A DNA stretch of 32,946 bases from an uncultured Acetobacteraceae bacterium (GCA_937930165.1 CALGVL010000293.1:1-32946), one strand, 5' to 3'. Counted from the stretch's first letter, positions 24,084 to 31,651 are shown. The notes: a model not told the origin generated them from the sequence alone. Program-made: numbers and translations.

Positions 24084-24823
24084 GGCAGGAGGCGCTGGCC
24101 CGCGCCGGCTCGCTGCTCCTGTTGCTGCTGCTCTGGGAGGTCGCCGCGCGGCTGGTGGGGAATCCCCGCCTGCTGCCGGGTATCCTTGCCGTGCTCGGCG
24201 AGTTGGTGCGCGAGATCCAGTCGGGCGAGCTTCAGTATCATCTCGGCATCACCCTGCTGCGGGTGGCCTGCGCCTTCGCTCTGGCCATGCTGGCCGGGGT
24301 TGCGCTCGGCACGGCGCTCGGCCGGTCGCCGCGGCTCGACCGCTGGCTGGATGCCTGGGTGCTGCTGCTGCTGAACATCCCGGCGCTGGTCGTGGCGGCG
24401 CTGCTCTATATCTGGCTCGGCCTGACCGAGGCGGCCGCGATCCTGGCCGTCGCCCTGAACAAGCTTCCAACCGTGGTGGTGACGATGCGGGAAGGCGCGC
24501 GCGCCCTTGACCCGGCCTATGCCGAGCTGGCCCGCGCCTATCACCTGTCCCACGCGCGGACGCTGCGGCATGTGGTGGTGCCGCAGCTTGCGCCCTATAC
24601 CCTGGCGGCGGCCCGCACCGGCCTGTCGCTGATCTGGAAGATCGTGCTGGTGGTCGAGCTGATCGGCCGCTCCGACGGTGTCGGCTTCCGCATCGGGCTG
24701 TTCTTCCAGCTCTTCGACATCGCCGGTATCCTGGCCTACACCCTGGCCTTCGCCGCGGTGGTGCAGCTTATCGAATGGACCCTCCTGCAACCCCTGGAGC
24801 GCCGCGTGAACCGCTGGCGCTGA
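24068..24823 (+). CDS. ABC transporter permease, NitT/TauT family
   Basis: The 251-aa protein has five to six membrane segments, starting with LLLLLLLWEVAARLVGNPRLLP. The BPD-type EAA loop reads AYAELARAYHLSHARTLRHV in the conserved region before LAPYTLAAARTGLSLIWKIVLV. FFQLFDIAGILAYTLAF closes it. The pattern is that of SsuC/TauC/NrtB permeases. It overlaps both neighbours (16 bases upstream, 49 downstream), so the three importer genes are one translational unit. The substrate is unknown. Confidence 0.9.
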   Translation: MAARMRQEALARAGSLLLLLLLWEVAARLVGNPRLLPGILAVLGELVREIQSGELQYHLGITLLRVACAFALAMLAGVALGTALGRSPRLDRWLDAWVLLLLNIPALVVAALLYIWLGLTEAAAILAVALNKLPTVVVTMREGARALDPAYAELARAYHLSHARTLRHVVVPQLAPYTLAAARTGLSLIWKIVLVVELIGRSDGVGFRIGLFFQLFDIAGILAYTLAFAAVVQLIEWTLLQPLERRVNRWR

Positions 24824-25569
24824 ACCTCTCGCTGCGCTGCAAGCAAAGGCCGCACCCCGAGGGCGGGATGCGCACGATCCTGGCCGGTCTGGAATTCGCG
24901 GTAGCCACCGGCTCGGTGACCGCGATCATGGGTCCATCGGGCTGCGGCAAGACCACCCTGCTCGGCATCCTTGCCGGGCTGGACACGGACTTCGTCGGTG
25001 AACGCCACATCGCGCTGCGCCCGGACGGACGGCCGGCGCGCATCGGCTTCGTCTTCCAGGAGCCGCGCCTGCTGCCCTGGCGGCGGCTGCGCGACAATCT
25101 GCGCCTGGTCCTGCCGGAGGGTGTCAATCCGGCGGTGGTGGACCCGCTGCTGGCGGAGGTCGGCCTGGCCGAGGCGGCGGAACTCTGGCCGCGCCAGCTC
25201 AGCCTCGGCATGGCGCGGCGCGGCGCCCTGGCGCGGGCACTGGCGATCGACCCGGACCTGCTGCTGCTCGATGAGCCATTCGTCTCGCTCGACACTGCGA
25301 CGGCGGCGGGAATGCATGCGCTGCTGCTCCGCCTGCTGGCGCGCCGCGCCGGGCTGACCGTGCTTTTCGCCACGCATGACCCGGCCGAGGCGGCGCTGCT
25401 GGCCGACCGTGTGCTGCTGCTGGGCGGCAGCCCGGCGCGGCTGCGGGCTGACATCACGCTTCCGGCGCCGCGTGAGGCGCGCGATCCGGTGAAGGCCGGG
25501 GCGGCGCTGCGCGCGGCCCTGGCCGAGGCCGGACCTATCCCGCCATCCCCAACTGCCAGCGCCCGGTGA
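24775..25569 (+). CDS. ABC transporter ATPase, NitT/TauT family, with variant signature
   Basis: The 264-aa protein has Walker A GPSGCGKTT, Q-loop FVFQEPRLLPWRRLRDNL (typical of the NitT/TauT branch), Walker B LLLLDEPFVSLD and ATHDPAEAALLADRV with the H-loop. The ABC signature reads LSLGMARRGALARAL where LSGGM(R/Q)QR is usual, so the first Gly of the motif is Leu. The ATG at 24775 lies inside the permease gene. A later Met would remove the first beta strand, so the early start is preferred. The gene ends 35 bp inside the convergent SoxYZ-like gene. Confidence 0.88.
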   Translation: MDPPATPGAPREPLALNLSLRCKQRPHPEGGMRTILAGLEFAVATGSVTAIMGPSGCGKTTLLGILAGLDTDFVGERHIALRPDGRPARIGFVFQEPRLLPWRRLRDNLRLVLPEGVNPAVVDPLLAEVGLAEAAELWPRQLSLGMARRGALARALAIDPDLLLLDEPFVSLDTATAAGMHALLLRLLARRAGLTVLFATHDPAEAALLADRVLLLGGSPARLRADITLPAPREARDPVKAGAALRAALAEAGPIPPSPTASAR

Positions 25570-26344
25570 AGCGCCGCCCCTTGTTGTCCTCCGCCTCCAT
25601 CCGCAATTCGCCGCCCGGCTTACCGGCCAGGGTGAAGCCGAAGCTGGGATTCTCGGCGATGGAAATGTCGCCTTCCACCGTCATCACCTCCTGCCCGCGA
25701 TAGGAGATCGCCAGATTCTGGATGAATTCCGCGGGGATCGAGAGCCGGGTGAGCTGGTCGATCTGCAGGCCGGAGGTGTTCGGATGGCTCACCGCGATCT
25801 GCACCGGCACCGCCCGGTCCGGGGCGGGCGCGCCCTCGGGCATGGCGAAGCGCATGCGGCCCATGCGCTTGCGCGCCGCCTCCAGATCGGTGCCCATGGG
25901 GGCGGAGCAGCCGCCCGCCGCCTTGATGAAGCGCGCCGCCTGCAGCAGCCGTCCCTCCGCGGTCTCCGCGACCGCGTGCAGATAGGTATAGGCATTCACC
26001 CGGATGCGGGTGGAGAGCGCCCGCAGATCGCCGGCAGGCCCCGCCCGGAACACCGCCGCCAGCGGCGAGGGATTCTCGTCGATGACGAGGTGGATCGTCC
26101 GCACCTGCGGCACCAGCTCCGGCGCGAGGCTGAGCGAGACCGGCACCGCCGCCGCATCCAGCGCCCGCGGCGGCGCTTCGATCGCCAGGGACTCGCCGGC
26201 GTCTTCCACGGTGCGGTCGCCGAAGAGGGCGTGGCGGAGATCGGCCCAGCGCTCCGCCCTGCGCGGCTCTTCCTGTCCCTGCGCCGCCAGGGGCAGGGCC
26301 GCGGCGCCGAGGCCGATGAGAAATGGGCGGCGATGCAGGCGCAT
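25535..26344 (-). CDS. Quinoprotein-associated fused SoxYZ-like carrier
   Basis: The 269-aa protein has a twin-arginine signal (HRRPFLIGLGAAALPLAAQG). A SoxY-like half carries the carrier motif KAAGGCSAP, with its single Cys near residue 165. A SoxZ-like half follows, with QIAVSHPNTSGLQIDQLTR and GDISIAENPSFGFTL. In Sox systems SoxYZ holds sulfur intermediates on the C-terminal Cys. The fused form found with PQQ dehydrogenases is thought to relay something between periplasmic enzymes, but the cargo is unknown. The Cys lies inside the protein rather than at the end of a separate SoxY. ATG 26344 has GGGAG upstream; an earlier ATG at 26359 has none. Confidence 0.9.
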   Translation of the reverse strand: MRLHRRPFLIGLGAAALPLAAQGQEEPRRAERWADLRHALFGDRTVEDAGESLAIEAPPRALDAAAVPVSLSLAPELVPQVRTIHLVIDENPSPLAAVFRAGPAGDLRALSTRIRVNAYTYLHAVAETAEGRLLQAARFIKAAGGCSAPMGTDLEAARKRMGRMRFAMPEGAPAPDRAVPVQIAVSHPNTSGLQIDQLTRLSIPAEFIQNLAISYRGQEVMTVEGDISIAENPSFGFTLAGKPGGELRMEAEDNKGRRFTGRWQLGMAG

Positions 26345-26349
26345 CCGTG

Positions 26350-27276
26350 TCACTCCCATTCGAGTTGTCGATAGGCCACAGTGACGTTCCGGCCATGATA
26401 GAGTTCGGCAAGTTGCCAGTGCGCCGCCTCGGCGGTGGCGACCCGCGCCGGCGCCTCGGCCAGGCCGATGCCGGCGGCAATGGCAGCGCGCGCGTCGTCG
26501 CGCAGTGCCGTCAGGTAACGCTCAAGCGGCGCTGCGGCTGCGGGCCAGGGAACCGCGGCCGGGCCATGGCCGGGCACCGCGCGCCCTGCCGGCTCCAGGC
26601 GGAGCGCCGCCAGTTCCCGCAGCCAGCCGAGCAGGTCGCCATCCAGGGACGGGATACGCTCGACAAAGAGCAGGTCGGAGAGCCAGAGCGTCCCGCTCGC
26701 GCGATCCAGCAAGGTGAGATCCGCCGTCGTGTGCGCGGGCGGATGCGCACGGCATTCCAGCACCCGCCCGCCGAGATCGAGGGCAAGGCGGTCCTCCACC
26801 AGCCGCGTCGGAGGCAGCGGCGCGCTGCCGGCGGCAGCGGCGCCCATCTCGCGCGCCAGCATGGCCTCGTAGAAGCCGGCGCGCTGCGCCAGCGCCTCGG
26901 GCAGCCTGGCATGGCCGATCACCTCCGGCCGCAGATCCGCGAAGGCGGCGGCGCCCATGACATGATCGGGATGCACATGTGTCAGCACCAGATGCCGGAT
27001 CGGCAGACGGCTGCGCGCCTCGATGGCGCGGCGCAGGCGCAGCCCATGCGCATGGCTGCCGCCGGGATCCACCACCGCCACTGCCGCCTCGCCGATGACG
27101 AAGCCGGTATTGGCGATGGCGTCGAGATTGGCGGCCGAGGCCTCCTCATGCACGCCCGGCAGGACGAAGAGGCCCGGTGCGACCTCCACCACCCCGTCCG
27201 TGGCCGGCGGCAGGGTGGCGGCGCGGGCAGGCGGCGCAGCGGCCAGGGCGAGCAGCAGGGCGCGCCGGCCGATCAT
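26350..27276 (-). CDS. Quinoprotein relay system zinc metallo-hydrolase
   Basis: The 308-aa metallo-beta-lactamase-fold protein has a signal peptide (IGRRALLLALAAAPPARAA) and the zinc motif HVHPDHVMGA. VPGHG lies later and FVLPGVHEEAS starts the domain. It belongs to the SoxH-like hydrolases linked to quinoprotein systems and partnered by the SoxYZ-like carrier next to it. PqqB has the same fold, but the signal peptide and context favour the relay hydrolase. It starts four bases after the pqqE stop, so it is in one transcript with pqqA and pqqE and may be tied to cofactor or electron-carrier maturation. Confidence 0.88.
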   Translation of the reverse strand: MIGRRALLLALAAAPPARAATLPPATDGVVEVAPGLFVLPGVHEEASAANLDAIANTGFVIGEAAVAVVDPGGSHAHGLRLRRAIEARSRLPIRHLVLTHVHPDHVMGAAAFADLRPEVIGHARLPEALAQRAGFYEAMLAREMGAAAAGSAPLPPTRLVEDRLALDLGGRVLECRAHPPAHTTADLTLLDRASGTLWLSDLLFVERIPSLDGDLLGWLRELAALRLEPAGRAVPGHGPAAVPWPAAAAPLERYLTALRDDARAAIAAGIGLAEAPARVATAEAAHWQLAELYHGRNVTVAYRQLEWE

Positions 27277-27280
27277 GGCG

Positions 27281-28408
27281 TTATCCGGCCGGAGCCGGGG
27301 ACCGCCCCATCTCGCGCCAGGTGAAGGCATCGGTTGCCTCCGCCGCCTCCTGGACGGCGAGGTCCAGCAGGTGATGCTGCGGCGAGAGGGCGCAGGCGGG
27401 GTCGGTGGCGGCCGCGTCGCCGGTCAGGGCAAAGGCCTGGCAGCGGCAGCCGCCCCAGTCCTGCTCGCGGCGGTCGCAGCTCCGGCAGGGCTCCGGCATC
27501 CAGCCGGTGCCGCGGAAGCGGGTGAAGGCCTCGGACCGCTCCCAGGCCTCGCGCAGGGAGGTGTGGCGCAGATCGGGGAAGGTGAAGCCGGGCAGCCCCT
27601 CCGCCGCATGGCAGGGCAGCGCCCGCCCGGCGGGGGAGACGACGATGGCCTGCCGGCCCCAGCCGCCCATGCAGGCCTTCGGCCGCTGCGCGTAGTAGTC
27701 CGGCACCACATAGTCAATGACGAGGCGGCCGCGGAGCCGCTCCCGCGCCTCGGCCACGGTCGCGGTCGCGGCGTCGAGCTGTGCCCGGGTCGGCAGCAGC
27801 GCGGCGCGGTTCCTCAGCGCCCAGCCGTAATACTGCACATGCGCCACCTCCATCCGGCCGCAGCCGAGTTCCAGCGCGAGGTCGATCAGCGCCGGCAGCC
27901 GGTCCAGGTTCTGGCGATGCACCACGGCATTGAGGGTGAGGGGCAGCCCGGCCGCCCGTACGGCCCTGGCGAATTCCAGCTTGCGCGCATGGCCGCCGGC
28001 ATAGCCGCCGATGCGGTCGGCGGAGCCGGGCAGGGCATCCTGGACGGAGAGCTGCACATGGTCCAGCCCGCCTTCCACCAACTCGGCCAGCCGCCGCGCA
28101 TCCGCCACCACGCCGGAGGTGATGAGATTGGTGTAGAGCCCGGCCTGCACCGCATGGCGCAGGATCAGCGGCAGATCCCGGCGCGCCATCGGCTCGCCAC
28201 CGGAGAGATGGACCTGCAGCACGCCAAGTTCCGCCGCCTCGGCGAAAATGCGGCCCCAGGTCGCGGCATCCAGTTCCTGCGCCGCCCGCACCAGCTCCAG
28301 CGGGTTGGAGCAATAGGGGCAGCGCAGCGGGCAGCGATGCGTCAACTCGGCCAGCAGGCCGAGCGGTGCCGGCATCGGTGCGGCAGGGGGGTCAGACAGC
28401 CGGCTCAT
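27281..28408 (-). CDS. pqqE: PQQ synthesis radical SAM enzyme PqqE
   Basis: PqqE is the radical SAM enzyme that crosslinks Glu16 and Tyr20 of the PqqA peptide, the first step of PQQ synthesis. It works with the chaperone PqqD. The 375-aa protein has the radical SAM cluster CPLRCPYCSNP (CxxxCxxC), the SGGEPMAR motif and the SPASM auxiliary cluster Cys in CMGGWG, LPCHAAEG, CRSCDRREQDWGGCRCQA and a last Cys in PACALSP. All expected Cys are present. No PqqD domain is fused. It starts 35 bases after the pqqA stop. Confidence 0.94.
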   Translation of the reverse strand: MSRLSDPPAAPMPAPLGLLAELTHRCPLRCPYCSNPLELVRAAQELDAATWGRIFAEAAELGVLQVHLSGGEPMARRDLPLILRHAVQAGLYTNLITSGVVADARRLAELVEGGLDHVQLSVQDALPGSADRIGGYAGGHARKLEFARAVRAAGLPLTLNAVVHRQNLDRLPALIDLALELGCGRMEVAHVQYYGWALRNRAALLPTRAQLDAATATVAEARERLRGRLVIDYVVPDYYAQRPKACMGGWGRQAIVVSPAGRALPCHAAEGLPGFTFPDLRHTSLREAWERSEAFTRFRGTGWMPEPCRSCDRREQDWGGCRCQAFALTGDAAATDPACALSPQHHLLDLAVQEAAEATDAFTWREMGRSPAPAG

Positions 28409-28443
28409 GCGTCATGCCCACCCACCGCTGCGCCGGCGGCGCG

Positions 28444-28521
28444 TCAGAGCCCGGCGCTCGCGTAGCCGTTGATCTCGAGCGCCAGGCAGATCTCCGTCAC
28501 GCGGGGCTTTCTCCAGGCCAT
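28444..28521 (-). CDS. pqqA: PQQ precursor peptide PqqA
   Basis: The 25-residue peptide begins MAWRKPRVTEICLALEINGY and ends in ASAGL. Its spacing of Glu16 and Tyr20 (EINGY) is exactly that of the residues PqqE joins to make PQQ. W3, P6 and EIC at 10-12 also match known PqqA peptides. GGGAGG stands about eight bases before the ATG at 28519-28521, a strong site as expected for a precursor made in excess. The 120-bp gap upstream (28522-28641) should hold its promoter; I see no clear -35/-10 pair in it. Confidence 0.93.
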   Translation of the reverse strand: MAWRKPRVTEICLALEINGYASAGL

Positions 28522-28641
28522 GACCGTTTCCTCCCGGAATGGTGAAAGACAGATCTGGGCACCACCGGGCCCAAGGATCAAGCAGGCTTCGCTCAAGACC
28601 GCGTGGCCGGGGAGGGGCTCCGGACCGGCCGGTGCCGGTTC

Positions 28642-29034
28642 TCAGCGGGACGGGGTTCCGCCGGAAGCGCCCGGCTGCGGGCTGGAGGTCGTGGGCGCCG
28701 GCACCGCAGCCCCGCCGCCGCTCGGCGGCAGGCCGCTCGATTCCCGCTGTGCTCCGGTCATTGCCGCGCCGGCGCCGAGATTCCCCTCGGGCTTGCGATC
28801 AGCCGTGCTGCCTCCGGCGCCCGGCGGCCGGGGGCTGGCGGTCTGCGGTGCGGGTACCGTTCCGCTGCCGCCAGACGGCTGGCCGCTCGACTCCCGCTGC
28901 GCTCCGGTCATTGCCGCACCGGCGCCGAGATTCCCCTCGGGCTTGCGGTCGGGCGCTTGTTGCGCCTGTGCCATTCCGGCCGGGGCGGCGAAGAGGGGAG
29001 CAAGCAGGGCGAGGCCCAGGATGGTCTGCCGCAT
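28642..29034 (-). CDS. Exported protein with two 23-residue repeats
   Basis: The 130-aa product has a clear signal peptide (MRQTILGLALLAPLFAAPAG ... AQAQQ). It is followed by two nearly identical blocks starting DRKPEGNLGAGAAMTGAQRE, each ending SSG and joined by Pro/Ser/Gly/Thr linkers. The rest has little predicted order. No metal-binding motif of lanmodulin or EF-hand type is present. It lies between the TonB receptor gene and pqqA on the same strand. GGAGG precedes the ATG at 29032-29034. I do not recognise a family. Confidence 0.7.
   Translation of the reverse strand: MRQTILGLALLAPLFAAPAGMAQAQQAPDRKPEGNLGAGAAMTGAQRESSGQPSGGSGTVPAPQTASPRPPGAGGSTADRKPEGNLGAGAAMTGAQRESSGLPPSGGGAAVPAPTTSSPQPGASGGTPSR
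28731..28800. repeat. 70-bp direct repeat, copy 1
   Basis: This copy is a near-identical duplicate of 28881-28950, offset by 150 bp, with only scattered single-base differences. It encodes one DRKPEG...RESSG block of the exported protein. Confidence 0.85.
28881..28950. repeat. 70-bp direct repeat, copy 2
   Basis: This is the second copy of the 70-bp repeat. The 150-bp offset is a multiple of three, so the blocks stay in frame. The repeats look recent, because third codon positions are mostly conserved too. Confidence 0.85.
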
Positions 29035-29055
29035 ATGCGTTCTCCTCCACTGTTC

Positions 29056-29076
29056 GGCGGGCCGCCACGGCCCGCC
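29056..29076. terminator. GC-rich hairpin after the TonB receptor gene
   Basis: GGCGGGCC-GCCAC-GGCCCGCC is a perfect 8-bp stem, 62 bases after the receptor stop and 22 bases before the next gene. It could end the receptor transcript or protect the downstream mRNA. It lacks a T-run. Confidence 0.4.
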
Positions 29077-29137
29077 CGCACCTAACGCCCGGAAGGCACG
29101 GAGGGTGTCGGCTGCGGCGTGAAGGAAAGGCAGGCCA

Positions 29138-31477
29138 TCAGAAGGCGATCCGGATGCCGCCATAAACTGCGCGCGGCGCGCCCGGGGAGATCGAGCGGGG
29201 ATCGCGGAGCGGCAGCCCGGCCTCGTTCGCGGTTTCCAGGTTGAACAGCGTGCCGAATGTCGCATAGCGCGTGTTCAGCAGGTTGGTCGCCACCGCGAAG
29301 AGTTCGACCCCCGGGCGGAGGCGGATGCTGGTGCGCAGGTTGAGCAGCGTGTAGCCACCGATCTTCGGCAGCAGGTTCGCCTCGTCGCCGCGCAGATACT
29401 GGCCGCTGGTGTGGGAGAGGGTGGCGCCCAGGCTCCACCATTCGGTCAGCTTCAGATCCGCGTTCACCCGCAGCCGGTGCTGCGGGATGCCGGGTAGCTG
29501 GTCGCCGCGGCGCACCAGGATGGTCCCCTCGGCATCGGCAAAGGGGTTGTCCGGGGCGGGCAGCCGCAAGTTGTCCTGGAAAGTGGCGTCGATGAAGGCA
29601 TAGTCGAAGGCCAGCCGGTACCACCTGGAGGTCAGTGCCGCGCCGGCCTCCACGCCCTGCCGCCGCGTGCTGCCGGCATTGCGGAAGAAGCCGCGGCCCT
29701 GGATCTCGCTGGCGACGTTCAGGATGTCGTTCTCCACATCCGAGCGGAAGAAGCCGAGCGCCCAGGTGAGGCGCCCCAGCCCGGCCGGCGCCAGCAGGTC
29801 GCCACGCAGCCCGACCTCCACGGTGCGGCTGACCACCTGCTTCAGCGGCGGGTCGGAGAGGAAGAAGGCGCCCAGCGCGCAGGGCCTGAGCGGGTCGGCG
29901 CAGGAGAGCTCGGCCGGCGTCGGCGTGCGATTGGCTTCGGCGTAGTTGGCATAGAGGGTCAGCCCCTCGGCCAGGCGGTAGGTGGCGCCGCCCGAGAGGT
30001 TGAGCCGGGTGAAGCGGTGCGTGCCGTTGAGGGCGGTGCCGAGCTGGTCATCGAGGTCGAGTTCCGCGATGTTGAGCCGGGCCCCGGCGGTCAGGGCCAG
30101 CCGTTCCGTCAGCTCCAGCGTGTCACTCGCATAAATCCCCCAATAGGTGTTGGTGCTGCGCAGCCGCACCGGGGCAATGGAGCCGTCCGGCTGGGCGATC
30201 TCCGGACCCAGGCCGTCGACGGTGCGATCCGGCGTCAGCACGCCAACTTCCGTTCCGGCGTTGAAATCGGTGCTCGCGCGGTCGAAGGCCAGGCCGGCGA
30301 CCAGGGTGTTGCCGCGGCCGAAGATGGTGGCAGTCGAGGTGAGCTGCGCCGCCCCTCCGACGCCGGTGCTGTGGGTTCTGGTGCGGTTGAGCACGCCCGG
30401 TGCCCTGCCGCCGAGCAGGGATGCGGGCAGGGGCTGGCCGGAGCCGCTGCCGATGAGCGGCGCATCGTCCTCGGTGCAGAGCAGGCCGGCGAGGTCGTCG
30501 TCGTCGTCGCAGGCTTCGAACTCGGCGATGTCGGCATTGAAGGTGCTCTGGCGGAAGCGCCGGACATAGGCGAGGGCCTGGGCCGAGAGCCGGTCGCTGA
30601 TCGTGTAATTGGCACGCGCGCTCAGCATGACGAGGTCATTCGTGATCCGGTCCGGATAGGTGAAGACGGAGCGCCGGTCGGCCGCCAGCAACTCGACCGG
30701 CACCGGGCCGTTGCCGGTCAGCCGGGTCCGGCCCGCGGTCAGGCTCAGATGCAGCTCCGTCCGCTCGCCGCGGAAGCCGATATCGCCATAGAGGCGGCGC
30801 AGCCGGGAGGGAGAATGGCGGCGCCAGCCATCCTCGCCGATGCCTTCCGCGGCGAGATAGGCGGCGACATTGCCCACCTGCACGCCATATTCGCCGCCCA
30901 GCGTCCAGCGGCCGAAGGAGCCGCCCATCGCCTGCAGCCGCGCCCCCGGCGCGGTGAAGCCATCCTTCATCTGCAACGACAGGGCTCCGCCCAGCGCGTT
31001 CAGCCCGAAGACCGGGTTGGAGCCGAGCAGCTCGGCCCGGCGGATGGCATTCTCCGGGATCAGGTCCCAATTCACCGCATCACCGAAGGCCTCGTTGATG
31101 CGGACGCCATCCTGGTAGACCGCGAGGCCCTGCGGCGTGCCGAGCAGGGGCGAGGCGGTGAAGCCACGAAACTGGAAATCCGGCTGGAAGGGGTTGGACT
31201 GGGCCTCGTTTTGCGAGGCAGCGCCAAGCTCGCGCTCCAATGTGCCTGGCAGGTCGGGGCGGCCATCGCGCTCCAGCGCCTCTGCCGAGAAGCTCCGCGT
31301 CAGGTAAGGCAGCCGGTCGCGCGGCACGCCCACGGCTGAGGCGGGGAGCGGCGCCGGTGCCACCACGACGGTCCGGGGCAATTCGGCCATGGGGCCTTCG
31401 GCTGCGGTCTGCGCGGCCGAACTGCCGGCCAGCATGGCAGCGAGAGTCGCGCCGGCGATGCAGTGCCGAAGGCTCAT
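29138..31477 (-). CDS. TonB-dependent outer-membrane receptor
   Basis: The 779-aa protein has a signal peptide ending SSAAQ and a TonB-box-like PRTVVVAP. A plug domain carries FQFRGFTASPLLGTPQGLAVY and INALGG-like FGLNALGGALSLQMK. A C-terminal barrel ends in GAPRAVYGGIRIAF with the terminal Phe expected for BamA recognition. An outer loop holds C323-DDDDD (324-328) and C334 followed by TEDD, an acidic stretch bounded by Cys. Placement next to pqqA, xoxF and lut-like genes suggests uptake of a metal-chelate (LutH-like), but the substrate is inferred. The ATG at 31475-31477 follows GGGGAGG very closely. It is divergent from the sensor kinase gene. Confidence 0.9.
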   Translation of the reverse strand: MSLRHCIAGATLAAMLAGSSAAQTAAEGPMAELPRTVVVAPAPLPASAVGVPRDRLPYLTRSFSAEALERDGRPDLPGTLERELGAASQNEAQSNPFQPDFQFRGFTASPLLGTPQGLAVYQDGVRINEAFGDAVNWDLIPENAIRRAELLGSNPVFGLNALGGALSLQMKDGFTAPGARLQAMGGSFGRWTLGGEYGVQVGNVAAYLAAEGIGEDGWRRHSPSRLRRLYGDIGFRGERTELHLSLTAGRTRLTGNGPVPVELLAADRRSVFTYPDRITNDLVMLSARANYTISDRLSAQALAYVRRFRQSTFNADIAEFEACDDDDDLAGLLCTEDDAPLIGSGSGQPLPASLLGGRAPGVLNRTRTHSTGVGGAAQLTSTATIFGRGNTLVAGLAFDRASTDFNAGTEVGVLTPDRTVDGLGPEIAQPDGSIAPVRLRSTNTYWGIYASDTLELTERLALTAGARLNIAELDLDDQLGTALNGTHRFTRLNLSGGATYRLAEGLTLYANYAEANRTPTPAELSCADPLRPCALGAFFLSDPPLKQVVSRTVEVGLRGDLLAPAGLGRLTWALGFFRSDVENDILNVASEIQGRGFFRNAGSTRRQGVEAGAALTSRWYRLAFDYAFIDATFQDNLRLPAPDNPFADAEGTILVRRGDQLPGIPQHRLRVNADLKLTEWWSLGATLSHTSGQYLRGDEANLLPKIGGYTLLNLRTSIRLRPGVELFAVATNLLNTRYATFGTLFNLETANEAGLPLRDPRSISPGAPRAVYGGIRIAF

Positions 31478-31536
31478 TCCTCCCCACCCCGCAGTGCATT
31501 TTGCGGTATGAAACCGCGACTGGAGCGGCAGCACAG

Positions 31537-31573
31537 CGGGAGAACTTCCCGTCACGGGCGGGAAAAATTCCCG
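31537..31573. promoter_or_regulatory. Tandem 15-bp palindromes between TonB receptor and kinase genes
   Basis: Two palindromes, CGGGAGAACTTCCCG (31537-31551) and CGGGAAAAATTCCCG (31559-31573), are identical at 13 of 15 positions. Their centres are 22 bp apart, about two helical turns. They lie in the 174-bp divergent promoter region and look like a pair of operator sites bound cooperatively by a dimeric regulator. A further GCGGT-ATGAA-ACCGC repeat (31503-31517) lies closer to the receptor gene. Confidence 0.7.
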
Positions 31574-31651
31574 ATCAGCCGGAATGGTGGATGCCGGTTC
31601 ACACATCCTTGTGCCCCGGCCTTCGTGCCCGGATCGTACGGTGCCGGTCCG

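Noticed and set aside
28642..29034. A lanmodulin-like lanthanide-binding protein for the small exported gene.
   Set aside because: No EF-hand loop (DxDxDGxxxxxE) is present in it, and none was seen elsewhere in the window.
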